From: Streptomyces adelaidensis
GTDB lineage: Bacteria > Actinomycetota > Actinomycetes > Streptomycetales > Streptomycetaceae
Reading direction: 5' to 3'
Length of the DNA stretch: 64,000 nt
Assembly (NCBI RefSeq): GCF_016598475.1
Contig: NZ_JAEMUX010000002.1
Location: 1 to 64,000, forward strand
The translations under genes were made by a program, and so were the position numbers. Below are positions 18,684 through 27,580 of the stretch, in pieces. The notes under the pieces were generated by a model that did no database searches, was not told the DNA's origin, and saw only the letters and a program-made list of their open reading frames with translations. The stretch's first letter is position 1. The number at the start of each line of letters is the position of its first letter.

Positions 18684-18865
18684 TGCACTGTGGGAAAGGG
18701 GAGCAGGGGGCTGACCGTCGGCACCACCGGCTTTCCCATTCATGGTCGGGCTCGCGGTCGGGCTCTCCGTACGGCTCTCGGCCGGGCTCTCCGTCGGGCG
18801 TGCGGCACTACGCTGCTGGGGAGTCGTGAAGAGTTCAGGGGAGTTCGTACGGGGGAGGTGTCGCC

Positions 18866-20578
18866 ATGCAACCGCTCGACGTCGGTGAACCCACGGTCGT
18901 AGGGCCCTACCGGCTGCTCGGCCGGCTCGGGTCCGGCGGGATGGGCCGCGTCTATCTGGGGCGCAGCGCGGGCGGCCGTACCGTCGCCGTCAAGGTCGTG
19001 CACCCGCACTTCGCGCTGGACGAGGAGTTCCGCGCCCGCTTCCGGCGCGAGGTCGACGCCGCCCGGCGGGTCGGCGGCGCCTGGACCGCCCCCGTCCTGG
19101 ACGCGGACCCGGAGGCCTCGGTCCCCTGGGTGGCGACCGGCTACGCGGCCGGCCCGTCCCTCGCCGGGGCCGTGGCGGACGGCGGCCCTCTGCCCCCGCA
19201 CTCCGTACGGGTTCTGGGCGCCGGCCTGGCGGAGGCCCTCTCCGCCGTGCACGCGCTGGATCTGGTCCACCGGGACGTGAAGCCGTCGAACGTACTGCTG
19301 ACCGTGGACGGCCCTCTCCTCATCGACTTCGGCATCGCCCGCGCGACGGACGGCACGGCGTCCCTCACCTCCACCGGCGTCTCCATCGGCTCCCCCGGCT
19401 ACATGTCCCCCGAGCAGATCCTCGGCAAGAGCGTCACCGGCGCGGCCGACGTCTTCTCCCTCGGCGCGGTCCTCGCCTACGCCGCCACCGGCGAGTCCCC
19501 CTTCCCCGGCGACTCCTCCGCCTCCCTCCTCTACAAGGTCGTCCACGAAGAGCCCCGACTCGACGGTCTGGAGGGCGAACTGAGGGACCTCGTGGCCCAC
19601 TGCCTCTCCAAGAACCCCGCCGCCCGACCGTCCCCGGCCGAGGTCGCCCGCACCCTGGCTCCCGAGGGCGCCGCCCGGCTGGTGGCGGCGGGCTGGCTGC
19701 CGGGCCCGCTGGTCGAACAGGTCGGCCGCAGCGCCGTGCAACTGCTCAACCTGGAGGCCGTGGAAGGGGTTCCGTCCGGCCCGGTGGGCTTCAGCAGCCC
19801 CTCGGTCGCGGTGGGGGACTCGGCGCCCCCGGCCGAGAGCGGCGTGTTCGGGCCACCACCGGTCATGTCACCGCCAGTCGTGTCACCGCCGATCCCGCCA
19901 CCCGTCGGGACCCCGCCACCCGTCCCCGGGCAGCGGGCCGGCGCGGCGGTGGCCGACACGGTTCCGCCGGAGCCGTCGTCCCCGCCGGGCAAGCTGTCGC
20001 TGAGTGTGGCCGCGATGTCGACGACCGCGCCGAACGGTCGTGGCCGAAGGGTGAGTTGCTCGGTCGCCCTGGCCGTCGCCGGGGCGTTCGCGGTGGTGAG
20101 CGTGGGGGCGGTGTTCGGGGTCGGGATGCTCACGGGCGCGGACGACGGCGACGGCGGCAGCGCGGCGGGCCCGGCTCCCCAGGCGAGCGAGCCGGCGGCC
20201 GACCAGAGCGACGGTGCGGAGGGGGGCGTACCGGCGAAGTACCTCGGCACCTGGGAGGGCGACGCCTACGCCCTCGGCGGCAACCTGCCCGCCGGCACCT
20301 TCCGGATCACTCTCGAACCGTCCGACGTGGGCGACGAGTTGGGCACCTTCCGCTCGGTCGACCTCCTGGGCGGCACCTGCGACGACAGGCTCGTCCTCAA
20401 AGAGGTCACCGCGAAGCACGTCCTCGCCACCAGCATCGCCGACACCGAGAACAACCCCAAGACCTGCACGAAGAACACCCACCAGATCACCCTCACCCCC
20501 GTGGGCGAGGAGCTCCAGTACGAGTCGGACAACGCGGACGCGGGCGACCCGACGGCGAGACTGGCAAAGGTGAAGTAG
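18866..20578 (+). CDS. membrane Ser/Thr protein kinase
   Basis: A complete 570-residue Hanks-type kinase. The glycine loop LGSGGMGRV is at residues 21-29, the catalytic Lys at 43, HRD at 135-137 and DFG at 154-156. A Pro-rich linker (about 325-380) leads to one membrane helix (about 400-422) and an extracytoplasmic domain of about 120 residues with two Cys that may form a disulphide (in GGTCDDR and KTCTKN). The outer domain probably senses a cell-envelope signal, which is unknown. GGGGGAGG lies ahead of the ATG. The kinase domain is close to that of the truncated-looking kinase at 15468, so the pair may derive from duplication. Confidence 0.92.
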   Translation: MQPLDVGEPTVVGPYRLLGRLGSGGMGRVYLGRSAGGRTVAVKVVHPHFALDEEFRARFRREVDAARRVGGAWTAPVLDADPEASVPWVATGYAAGPSLAGAVADGGPLPPHSVRVLGAGLAEALSAVHALDLVHRDVKPSNVLLTVDGPLLIDFGIARATDGTASLTSTGVSIGSPGYMSPEQILGKSVTGAADVFSLGAVLAYAATGESPFPGDSSASLLYKVVHEEPRLDGLEGELRDLVAHCLSKNPAARPSPAEVARTLAPEGAARLVAAGWLPGPLVEQVGRSAVQLLNLEAVEGVPSGPVGFSSPSVAVGDSAPPAESGVFGPPPVMSPPVVSPPIPPPVGTPPPVPGQRAGAAVADTVPPEPSSPPGKLSLSVAAMSTTAPNGRGRRVSCSVALAVAGAFAVVSVGAVFGVGMLTGADDGDGGSAAGPAPQASEPAADQSDGAEGGVPAKYLGTWEGDAYALGGNLPAGTFRITLEPSDVGDELGTFRSVDLLGGTCDDRLVLKEVTAKHVLATSIADTENNPKTCTKNTHQITLTPVGEELQYESDNADAGDPTARLAKVK

Positions 20579-20605
20579 GCGCCCCCGTACGGGCCGTAGG
20601 CCCTC

Positions 20606-20640
20606 AAGGGGCGCGGGGAACCGCGCGAGCAACCACACTC
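20606..20640 (+). repeat. intergenic GC-rich repeat
   Basis: AAGGGGCGCGGGGAACCGCG followed by CGAGCAACCAC. It lies between the kinase and the prepilin-peptidase-like gene. Confidence 0.7.
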
Positions 20641-20704
20641 GACCCACACCCGCCAACGCACCCGCCCTTCCCGGGCTCTGACGCGCGGCCCCCGCCACAA
20701 CTCA

Positions 20705-20710
20705 TAGGCT
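20705..20710 (+). promoter_or_regulatory. -10 box of a leaderless promoter
   Basis: TAGGCT ends six bases before the GTG at 20717, with no Shine-Dalgarno sequence. Confidence 0.45.
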
Positions 20711-20716
20711 GACCAC

Positions 20717-21484
20717 GTGGATCTCGACCCCTGGCTGATCGGCCTGACCGCAGCCGCCGCACTGTGGGGCGCGGCGACAGGCACTCTCCTGCCCCGCCCC
20801 GCCTACCGCTTCACGGTCGACGAGGACACCCCCTGGCACACCGAGTGCCCCACCGGCCACCGGATCACCGGCCCCGCGGCGGGGTGGCTGGGCCCGGCCC
20901 GCTGCAAGGCCGACCCCCAACTCGCCTTGCCCGCCTGCGTATACGGCCCCTACGCCCCCACCGTCGCCACACTGACCGCCGTGATCTGTGCCCTCCTCGC
21001 CCTGGCCACCGGCCCCCGCCCCGAACTCGCCGTCTGGCTTCTCCTCGCCCCCCTCGGCGTGCTCCTCACCCTGGTCGACCTCAGGGCACAACGCCTCCCG
21101 GACTCCCTGACCCTCCCGTTCGCGGGCCTGGCCCTCGCCCTGCTGGGGGCGGCGACGCTCATCCCCGAGCACGCGGGCCAGTGGCGCACGGCGGTGTACG
21201 GCGCACTCGCCCTCGGCGGCCTCTACTTCCTCTTCTTCCTCATCAGGCCCCTGGCCCTGGGCTTCGGTGACGTGAAGCTGGCCGTGGGCCTGGGCGCCGC
21301 CCTCGGCTGGTACGGCTGGGGCGCGCTGTACCTCGGCACCTTCGCCGGGGCCCTGATCGGCAGCGGGTACACCCTTGTCCTCGCGGCCCGGCGCCGAGCC
21401 GTACGCAGGCAACTGGTCGCCCTCGGCCCGTTCATGATCGCGGGAGCGTACGTGGGGCTGCTTCTGGAGGCGTACGCGGCGTGA
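20717..21484 (+). CDS. A24 family prepilin peptidase-like membrane protein
   Basis: A 255-residue integral membrane protein with about six helices. The two catalytic aspartates of the type IV prepilin peptidase family are visible in LVDLRAQRLPD (about residues 120-130) and in the hallmark GFGDVKLA (about 180-187). The first part carries a Cys-containing stretch (HTECPTGH and ARCKAD) that may be a degenerate zinc-binding region. The family cleaves the leader of prepilin-like proteins and may methylate the new N-terminus. No pilin or secretion genes are nearby, so the substrate is not evident. Confidence 0.8.
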   Translation: MDLDPWLIGLTAAAALWGAATGTLLPRPAYRFTVDEDTPWHTECPTGHRITGPAAGWLGPARCKADPQLALPACVYGPYAPTVATLTAVICALLALATGPRPELAVWLLLAPLGVLLTLVDLRAQRLPDSLTLPFAGLALALLGAATLIPEHAGQWRTAVYGALALGGLYFLFFLIRPLALGFGDVKLAVGLGAALGWYGWGALYLGTFAGALIGSGYTLVLAARRRAVRRQLVALGPFMIAGAYVGLLLEAYAA

Positions 21485-21575
21485 GACCGGCGCGCCGTCC
21501 CACGCCGTCCCACGCCGTTCCCCGGAGTTATCCACAGGCTGCCGGGCTGACGTCGGGCGATCCGGACCTCTGGCG

Positions 21576-21581
21576 TAGGCT
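21576..21581 (+). promoter_or_regulatory. mqnC: -10 box upstream of mqnC
   Basis: TAGGCT lies 39 bases before the mqnC GTG. No good -35 box is seen at normal spacing. The resulting leader would contain the GAAAGGGA ribosome-binding site at 21605-21612. Confidence 0.4.
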
Positions 21582-21620
21582 GGGCCGGTCCGTTCAACCC
21601 TTACGAAAGGGACGCTCCCG

Positions 21621-22820
21621 GTGACCGAGAAGGCCGATCTCCAGTCCGTTCTCGACCGTGCCGCAGAGGGTGGGCGGATCACGCCGGAGGAGGCACTCGA
21701 CCTCTACCGCGACGCGCCGCTGCACGCGCTGGGCTCCGCCGCCGACGCCGTACGCAGGCGGCGGTACGCGGGCACGGAACACATCGCGACGTACATCATC
21801 GAGCGCAACATCAACTACACGAACGTCTGCGTGACGGCGTGCAAGTTCTGCGCGTTCTACGCCCCGCCGAAGGCCACGGACAAGGGCTGGACGCGCGATC
21901 TCGACGACATCCTGCGCCGCTGCGCGGAGACCGTCGAGCTGGGCGGTACGCAGATCATGTTCCAGGGCGGGCACCACCCGGACTACGGGGTGGAGTACTA
22001 CGAGAAGCACTTCGCCGCCATCAAGGAGGCGTTCCCGCAGCTGGTCATCCACTCCCTCGGCGCGTCCGAGGTCGAGCACATGGCCCGGATCTCGAAGGTC
22101 AGCGCGGAGGAGGCGATCACGCGTATCCACGCGGCCGGTCTCGACTCCTTCGCCGGCGCCGGCGCCGAGCTGCTTCCCGCGCGGCCCCGCAAGGCCATCG
22201 CTCCGCTCAAGGAGTCCGGCGAGCGCTGGCTGGAGATCATGGAGGCCGCGCACAACCTGGGCGTCGAGTCCACCTCCACGATGCTCATGGGCACCGGCGA
22301 GACCAACGCCGAGCGCATCGAGCACCTGCGGATGATCCGTGACGTACAGGACCGGACGGGCGGCTTCCGGGCCTTCATCCCGTACACGTACCAGCCGGAG
22401 AACAACCACCTCAAGGGCCGTACGCAGGCGACGCTCTTCGAGTACCTGCGCATGATCGCCATCGCGCGGCTCTTCATGGACAACATCGCCCACATCCAGG
22501 GCTCCTGGCTCACCACGGGCAAGGAGGTCGGGCAGCTGTCCCTGCACTACGGAGCGGACGACCTCGGCTCCATCATGCTGGAGGAGAACGTCGTCTCCTC
22601 CGCCGGAGCCAAGCACCGCTCCAACCGCATGGAGATCATCGACCTGATCAGGAAGGCGGGGCGGGTGCCCGCCCAGCGGGCGACCACCTACGAGCACCTT
22701 CTCGTCCACGACGACCCGGCGAACGACCCCGTCGACGAGCGCGTCATGTCCCACATCTCGTCCACGGCGATCGAGGGCGGCACGGCCCACCCCGAGCTGA
22801 AGCTGCTGAGCGCGAACTAG
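21621..22820 (+). CDS. mqnC: cyclic dehypoxanthinylfutalosine synthase MqnC (radical SAM)
   Basis: A 399-residue radical SAM enzyme of the futalosine pathway that cyclises dehypoxanthine futalosine. The [4Fe-4S]/SAM-binding Cys are C70, C74 and C77 in NVCVTACKFCAFY. Other family marks are MFQGGHHPDYGVEYYE and the C-terminal NRMEIIDLIRKAGRVPAQR. The length is typical. GTG at 21621 follows GAAAGGGA. The next gene starts 7 bases after the stop and is probably cotranscribed. Confidence 0.95.
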   Translation: MTEKADLQSVLDRAAEGGRITPEEALDLYRDAPLHALGSAADAVRRRRYAGTEHIATYIIERNINYTNVCVTACKFCAFYAPPKATDKGWTRDLDDILRRCAETVELGGTQIMFQGGHHPDYGVEYYEKHFAAIKEAFPQLVIHSLGASEVEHMARISKVSAEEAITRIHAAGLDSFAGAGAELLPARPRKAIAPLKESGERWLEIMEAAHNLGVESTSTMLMGTGETNAERIEHLRMIRDVQDRTGGFRAFIPYTYQPENNHLKGRTQATLFEYLRMIAIARLFMDNIAHIQGSWLTTGKEVGQLSLHYGADDLGSIMLEENVVSSAGAKHRSNRMEIIDLIRKAGRVPAQRATTYEHLLVHDDPANDPVDERVMSHISSTAIEGGTAHPELKLLSAN

Positions 22821-22827
22821 GGCTCGG

Positions 22828-23277
22828 GTGCTGACGATCCACGCCGCCGACGAGGTGCGGTACAGCTGGGACGATCCCGAGCCGGTCAAGGACGGGGCCG
22901 TCGTCGTGGAAGGCGTCAGGGTCCAGGCCGTGGGGCCCCTGACGGAGGTCCTGGAGCGGTTTCCGGGTGCCCGTGTGCGGCGGTGGCCCGGTGTTCTGGG
23001 ACCCGCCCGTATTCATGAGGGCCCGCTTCCGCAGGCGCCGACACCACGCGAACGCATCCACGCGGTGCTGAAGTCGGGCGCGGTCGCGGTGCTGGAGGAG
23101 TACGCCGACACTCCCGAACTCCGGGCCGCCGCCGAGCGGAACGACGTGGTCGTATTCCGTCGCACCCGCCCCACGGCGATCGTCGACCTCGGTCGCGCGG
23201 ACCTCGCCGTCTTCGACGAGTCCGGCCTCTGTATCGCGACGGTCTGTGCGGGGCGGTTGGTCCACCGGCGCCGTTGA
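22828..23277 (+). CDS. small imidazolonepropionase-like (amidohydrolase N-terminal-like) protein
   Basis: A 149-residue protein resembling the composite beta-sandwich part of amidohydrolases: MLTIHAADEV at the start, VVVEGVRVQAVGPL in the middle, and DLGRADLAVFDESGLCIATVCAGRLV at the end. The metal-binding TIM barrel of a true amidohydrolase is missing, so it is unlikely to be an active hydrolase by itself. It starts 7 bases after mqnC, suggesting an operon and a possible accessory role near menaquinone synthesis, which is inference. Confidence 0.65.
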   Translation: MLTIHAADEVRYSWDDPEPVKDGAVVVEGVRVQAVGPLTEVLERFPGARVRRWPGVLGPARIHEGPLPQAPTPRERIHAVLKSGAVAVLEEYADTPELRAAAERNDVVVFRRTRPTAIVDLGRADLAVFDESGLCIATVCAGRLVHRRR

Positions 23278-23300
23278 AACGAAGGGCGAAGCCGCCTTTC

Positions 23301-23335
23301 AGGGGCGCGGGGAACCGCGCGACAAGCCCCCACCG
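23301..23335 (+). repeat. intergenic GC-rich repeat
   Basis: AGGGGCGCGGGGAACCGCGC followed by GACAAGCCCCCACCGG. It is joined directly to the 29-bp tandem array. Confidence 0.7.
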
Positions 23336-23450
23336 GCCTGCGGCCCGCGTACGACAGAACCCGGGCCTGCGGCCCGCGTACGACAGGACCCGGGCCTGCG
23401 GCCCGCGTACGACAGGACCCGGGCCTGCGGCCCGCGTACGACAGAACCCC
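23335..23450 (+). repeat. four tandem copies of a 29-bp unit
   Basis: Units start at 23335, 23364, 23393 and 23422. Each reads GGCCTGCGGCCCGCGTACGA and then CAGAACCCG or CAGGACCCG, so they differ at a single base. Each unit contains the palindrome TGCGGCCCGCGT-like core. The array lies in the spacer before the stop of the GH18-like gene, so it may help terminate transcription. Confidence 0.8.
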
Positions 23451-23466
23451 CGGCCGCCCCCGGGGC

Positions 23467-24504
23467 TCACCCCGAGAACGCCTCCCCGAACGCCCCGTCC
23501 TCCTGCTTCACCCCACTGCAGTCGGTCAGCTCGTCGTTCGCCCCGTCCCCGCACTGCTGGTCCCGGAACGTCGCCCACATCGACACCCAGGCGATCCCCT
23601 TCTCCTCCGCGAACGCCCGCACCTGCGCCGCGTCCTCCAGCGTGAACGTCTCGTTGTCGACGTCATTGACGCCGAGCATCGAGGTGAGCGCCAGGGCGCC
23701 CCACGCGGTGGAGTCGCTCGTGCCGAAGATGTCCATCAGCTGCTCGTGCGTCGCCTCGGCGGCCTGTTCCGCGTAGTCGCCCATGTCGTCGCCGTACGAA
23801 CTGGCGTAGTTCATGGTCATGATGTTGACCGTGGTGACCTGGACGGACTTGTCGTTGGCCGAGTCGAGGAGGGCGACGCCGTCGTCGTCGAGGCCGGACG
23901 GCATGACGGGGAGGGTGAAGGAGACGGAGAGGTCGGGGCGGTCCTTCTGGAGGAGGGCTATGGCCTCGGAGCGCAGGGTGACGGAGTCGGAGTCCGCCAG
24001 CGCGTCGCCCTCGACGTCGAAGTCGGCCTCGGCGGAGCCGGCCGCGTCGAGCGCCGCGCCGTAGGCCTCGGCGAGCTCGGACGCGCTGTCGCAGGCCTCG
24101 GCCAGCTCCGTGCCGGAGGCGCCGCCGAAGGAGACCCGGACCGACGCGCCCGAGTCGGTGAGCGCCGCGATGCGGGTCTTCACCGCCGAGTCGTCGATCG
24201 CCTCGGCCCCGTTCCACGCGGGCGTGCACTCGTCGCCGTCGGCGATCACGAACGCCAGGTTGTACGCGGCCGCCGACCCGGCGTCGTCGAGGTCGGAGGT
24301 GTCGGTGGCGTCCACATAGGGCGCGTAGGCCGTGGACACCTCGGTCGCAGACTCCTCATCGGTCGCGGATGCGCCGGACGTGCTCGCGGGGCTGCTGGGC
24401 GTGGACGCGGACTCATTCGTCTTCGTGGTGCAGCCCGCGCAGGCCAGGGCCACGAGACAGAGCAGTCCGGCGACCGGTTTCAGGGAATTCCTCACGGTAC
24501 TCAC
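23467..24504 (-). CDS. GH18 chitinase-like lipoprotein
   Basis: A 345-residue exported protein. It has a lipoprotein-type signal with the acceptor Cys at residue 25 (VALACAGC; the -3 position is Cys, not the usual Leu). A Ser/Thr-rich linker follows, then a TIM-barrel-like domain with DFDVE at 161-165, the core of the GH18 DxDxE motif with Glu165 as the expected acid. VNIMTMNYASSY and AFAEEKGIAWVSMWA match later strands of that family. It may cleave chitin or another beta-linked amino sugar. GTG at 24504 gives a clean basic n-region; ATG at 24537 is the alternative. It is divergent from a glycan-synthesis operon. Confidence 0.7.
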   Translation of the reverse strand: MSTVRNSLKPVAGLLCLVALACAGCTTKTNESASTPSSPASTSGASATDEESATEVSTAYAPYVDATDTSDLDDAGSAAAYNLAFVIADGDECTPAWNGAEAIDDSAVKTRIAALTDSGASVRVSFGGASGTELAEACDSASELAEAYGAALDAAGSAEADFDVEGDALADSDSVTLRSEAIALLQKDRPDLSVSFTLPVMPSGLDDDGVALLDSANDKSVQVTTVNIMTMNYASSYGDDMGDYAEQAAEATHEQLMDIFGTSDSTAWGALALTSMLGVNDVDNETFTLEDAAQVRAFAEEKGIAWVSMWATFRDQQCGDGANDELTDCSGVKQEDGAFGEAFSG

Positions 24505-24620
24505 GATGGAAATGAACCACACCTGACTGTGCTCCATGTGTGCTTCTTCAGGATTGCACTTCTGAAGGACGATCACGAAACGGTGAACGGAAAACAGGGT
24601 GATAGTCGGGCAGACCGCAC

Positions 24621-24649
24621 CTTTTGGGCGGGGTGTATCCCCTCAAAAG
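24621..24649. promoter_or_regulatory. hairpin or operator in the divergent glycan promoter
   Basis: CTTTTGGGCGGGG and CCCCTCAAAAG pair with one bulge. The element lies between the divergent GH18-like and membrane-protein genes, upstream of a TTGACT -35 candidate at 24659. It could be an operator. Confidence 0.4.
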
Positions 24650-24716
24650 CAAGGTCCGTTGACTTCGCAGTCGTTCATGAATTCTCTAAGGAAAAGGACA
24701 GGTTAAGGAGTTTCTC

Positions 24717-24743
24717 ATGGGCGTCTCGCAAGAGAAGCTATGA
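24717..24743 (+). CDS. octapeptide leader ORF MGVSQEKL
   Basis: An ATG with a near-ideal ribosome-binding site (TAAGGAG at 24704-24710) encodes eight residues and stops at TGA 24741-24743, which overlaps the ATG of the next gene by three bases (ATGA). The next gene has only a weak site of its own, so translation of the leader may feed it. The ORF is very short and could also be chance, but RBS, spacing and overlap together are notable. Confidence 0.4.
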   Translation: MGVSQEKL

Positions 24744-25258
24744 ATTGGCCAAATAAACAGCCCCTAATATCCGGGGATATGCAATCCGAGTCCGCCAACG
24801 AAAACCTCTCCCCCGAGGCCGTGTACGAGATCACCTCGACACCGGCCCGGGGCAGCCGCCGCAAGCAGGGAAAGCAAGGCAAGCAGGGAAAGCAGGGCAA
24901 GCAGCTCAAGGGGTCGGAAGAGGACGGCCCCGTCTTCGTCGACAACTCCGGGCGCCGCGCCAGACTCCTGCGCCGCTGCGGCACGCTGCTGGAGGTCGTC
25001 TGTCTCGGTTACGCCGTCGTACTCGGCATGGCGTTCATGGGCTGGGGCATCTCCGCGTCCCCGTCCGAGCTCTTCCCCTTCGGCGGAGGCGGCGGCCAGT
25101 CCGGCGCACCCGGCGGCGGCGGTGGCAACGGCCCGCAGCCCCAGGGCGGCATCGCCCCCGAAGGCGTCCCCTCGGGCGCCCCCAGCGGAGCCCCCGGAGG
25201 CACCCCGCCCTCCGGCGCCCCCACCGCCGCAGCGTCCCCGTCCGCGTCCGCCAACTGA
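24740..25258 (+). CDS. small membrane protein of the glycan locus
   Basis: A 172-residue protein with no family I recognise. It has a soluble N-terminal part with a (GKQ)n repeat at residues 44-55, encoded by 9-base DNA repeats at about 24868-24908, a basic stretch before one membrane helix (about 83-104), and an extracytoplasmic Gly/Pro/Ala/Ser-rich tail. It is the first gene of an operon with the deacetylase/glycosyltransferase fusion (gap 15 bases), so it may be an accessory or anchoring subunit. ATG at 24779 is a possible later start. Confidence 0.7.
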   Translation: MNWPNKQPLISGDMQSESANENLSPEAVYEITSTPARGSRRKQGKQGKQGKQGKQLKGSEEDGPVFVDNSGRRARLLRRCGTLLEVVCLGYAVVLGMAFMGWGISASPSELFPFGGGGGQSGAPGGGGGNGPQPQGGIAPEGVPSGAPSGAPGGTPPSGAPTAAASPSASAN

Positions 25259-25273
25259 CGGGAGCACCACCCC

Positions 25274-27580
25274 ATGACCACGACGACACCCGCGCGACGC
25301 GGCCGCCGGCGCGCCCCCTCCAAGCTGCAACGCGCCACCGGCAAGGCCGCCGCGCTGCAGAAACCCCGGGTCATCCTCGCCCTGCTGCTCCTGCTCGGGC
25401 TGACCAGCGTGATGCTGCTCGACGGCTATCTGCGCTCCGAGGTCGGCGGCGACCAGCGCGTCCGTACCGGGGCCGGCGCAGGCGACGTACCCGACGACAT
25501 CCTCGAAGGCGGGCCCATCCTGACCTTCCGGGGCGGCGACGCGCAGACGCAGTCCGTGCCGGACAAGACGATCGCGCTCACCTTCGACGACGGTCCGAAC
25601 CCGACCTGGACCCCGGAGATCCTCGCGGTCCTGAAGGAGTACGACATCCCCGCGACCTTCTTCGTGGTGGGCTCGATGGTCTCGCGCTACCCGAGCATCG
25701 TCGAGGACATGGTGGAGCAGGGCCACGAGATCGGCATCCACACCTTCACGCACGTCGACCTGTCGTACCAGAGCGACGCCCGCATCACCCGTGAGATGAC
25801 CCAGACGCAGCTCGCCCTCGCGGGCGCGGCCGGCATCACGACCACCCTCTTCCGTGCCCCGTACTCCTCCGAGACGGACGCCATCGACAACTACAGCTGG
25901 CCCGTCTACGAGAAGCTCGGCGAGGAGGGCTACACCAGCGTCTTCGTCGACACCGACAGCGACGACTGGAAGAAGCCCGGCGTCAAGAAGATCATCAAGT
26001 GGGCCACGCCGGAGGACGGCGAAGGCGCCTCGGTCCTCATGCACGACGCGGGCGGCGACCGCTCCCAGACGGTCAAGGCGCTCGGCACGTACATCAAGAA
26101 GATGCAGGCCAAGGGCTACACCTTCACCACCGTCAGCGGCGCCCTGCAGCAGGACGAGACCGAGAACGGCACCAGCACCGGTGCGGCGAGCGGCCGGCAG
26201 GCGGGTGCCCCCGGCGGCGCCCCCGGAACCGACGAGCAGGGCGGCGCGGCCGCCAACGGGCAGGGCACCCCCGGTACTTCGAACCCGCAGGCCGCCCACC
26301 GCACCGCCACCGGCGCCACCCTGTACGAGGGCAAGGCGCTCATCGCCGCCGTCTACGTCGCCGAGTACGCCGTGCCGACGCTCTCGGTCGGCCTGATGGT
26401 CGTGGGCGTCGCCGTCATGGGCCGCTTCGGGATGATGCTGCTCCTCGCCCGCCGGCACTTCCGGGAACGCAACAAACGCCGGTTCAGCTGGGGGCCGCCG
26501 ATCACCGGCCCGGTGACCGTCATCGTGCCCGCGTACAACGAGAAGGAGTGCATCGCCAACACGCTCCACTCCCTCGCCCGGAGCACCCACCCCATCGAGA
26601 TCATCGTCGTCGACGACGGCTCCACGGACGGCACGAAGGAGATCGCGGAGGCGCTGGGCTACCCCAACGTCCGCGTCATCCGCCAGGAGAACGCGGGCAA
26701 GCCCGCCGCCCTCAACAACGGCGTACGGAACGCCAGTTACGGCATCGTCGTGATGATGGACGGAGACACCGTCTTCGAACCCGACACCGTCGGCAAGCTG
26801 GTGCAGCCCTTCGCCGACCCCGGCGTCGGCGCGGTCGCGGGCAACGCCAAGGTCGGCAACCGCAACACCGTGATCGGCGCCTGGCAGCACATCGAGTACG
26901 TGATGGGCTTCAACCTCGACCGCCGCATGTACGACCTGCTGCGCTGCATGCCCACCATCCCGGGCGCGATCGGCGCGTTCCGCCGGGACGCCGTCCTCGA
27001 GGTCGGCGGCATGAGCGAGGACACCCTCGCCGAGGACACCGACATCACCATCGCCATGCACCGCGCCGGCTGGCGCGTCGTCTACCAGGAGCACGCCCGC
27101 GCCTGGACCGAGGCCCCCGCGTCGCTGAAGCAGCTCTGGTCACAGCGCTACCGCTGGTCCTACGGCACCATGCAGGCCCTGTGGAAGCACCGCAAGTCCC
27201 TGACGGACAAGGGGCCGTCCGGCCGCTTCGGCCGCGTCGGCACGCCCTTGGTCGTCATCTTCCAGATCGTCACCCCGGTCTTCGCGCCCCTCATAGACGT
27301 CTTCACCGTCTACGCGATGATCTTGGTCGATTTCCAGGCGTCCCTGCTGGCCTGGCTCGCCGTCCTGGGCGTCCAACTCGTCTGCGCGGCCTACGCGTTC
27401 AAGCTCGACAAGGAGAAGTACCGCTATCTGCTGATGCTCCCGCTCCAGCAGCTCGCCTACCGCCAGATGATGTACCTCGTCCTCATCCACTCCTGCATCA
27501 CCGCCCTCACCGGCGGCCGCCTCCGCTGGCAGAAACTCAAGCGCACCGGCGAAGTCGGCACCCCGGCCGGGGCGAACTGA
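25274..27580 (+). CDS. bifunctional polysaccharide deacetylase / family 2 glycosyltransferase
   Basis: A 768-residue membrane protein that probably makes and partly deacetylates a beta-linked amino-sugar polymer. After one N-terminal membrane helix (about 33-50) an extracytoplasmic NodB domain shows FDDGPNPTWT (104-113) and the metal-binding HTFTH (156-160). A Ser/Gly/Pro linker and a helix lead to a cytoplasmic GT2 domain with DD at 447-448, DGD at 496-498, ED at about 587-588 and QRYRW at 624-628, followed by membrane helices. The same fusion is known from Streptomyces MatB, involved in a poly-N-acetylglucosamine-like matrix; whether this is that gene or a paralogue cannot be decided here. 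Confidence 0.9.
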   Translation: MTTTTPARRGRRRAPSKLQRATGKAAALQKPRVILALLLLLGLTSVMLLDGYLRSEVGGDQRVRTGAGAGDVPDDILEGGPILTFRGGDAQTQSVPDKTIALTFDDGPNPTWTPEILAVLKEYDIPATFFVVGSMVSRYPSIVEDMVEQGHEIGIHTFTHVDLSYQSDARITREMTQTQLALAGAAGITTTLFRAPYSSETDAIDNYSWPVYEKLGEEGYTSVFVDTDSDDWKKPGVKKIIKWATPEDGEGASVLMHDAGGDRSQTVKALGTYIKKMQAKGYTFTTVSGALQQDETENGTSTGAASGRQAGAPGGAPGTDEQGGAAANGQGTPGTSNPQAAHRTATGATLYEGKALIAAVYVAEYAVPTLSVGLMVVGVAVMGRFGMMLLLARRHFRERNKRRFSWGPPITGPVTVIVPAYNEKECIANTLHSLARSTHPIEIIVVDDGSTDGTKEIAEALGYPNVRVIRQENAGKPAALNNGVRNASYGIVVMMDGDTVFEPDTVGKLVQPFADPGVGAVAGNAKVGNRNTVIGAWQHIEYVMGFNLDRRMYDLLRCMPTIPGAIGAFRRDAVLEVGGMSEDTLAEDTDITIAMHRAGWRVVYQEHARAWTEAPASLKQLWSQRYRWSYGTMQALWKHRKSLTDKGPSGRFGRVGTPLVVIFQIVTPVFAPLIDVFTVYAMILVDFQASLLAWLAVLGVQLVCAAYAFKLDKEKYRYLLMLPLQQLAYRQMMYLVLIHSCITALTGGRLRWQKLKRTGEVGTPAGAN

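Noticed and set aside
23335..23450. Four 29-bp repeats considered as a CRISPR array
   Set aside because: The repeats are directly adjacent with no spacers, and there are no cas genes.
25999..27579. Upstream extension of the acyltransferase frame within the deacetylase/GT2 gene
   Set aside because: The extension is Arg/Pro/His-rich out-of-frame translation of the GT2 gene. ATG 27580 with the TGATG overlap is the real start.
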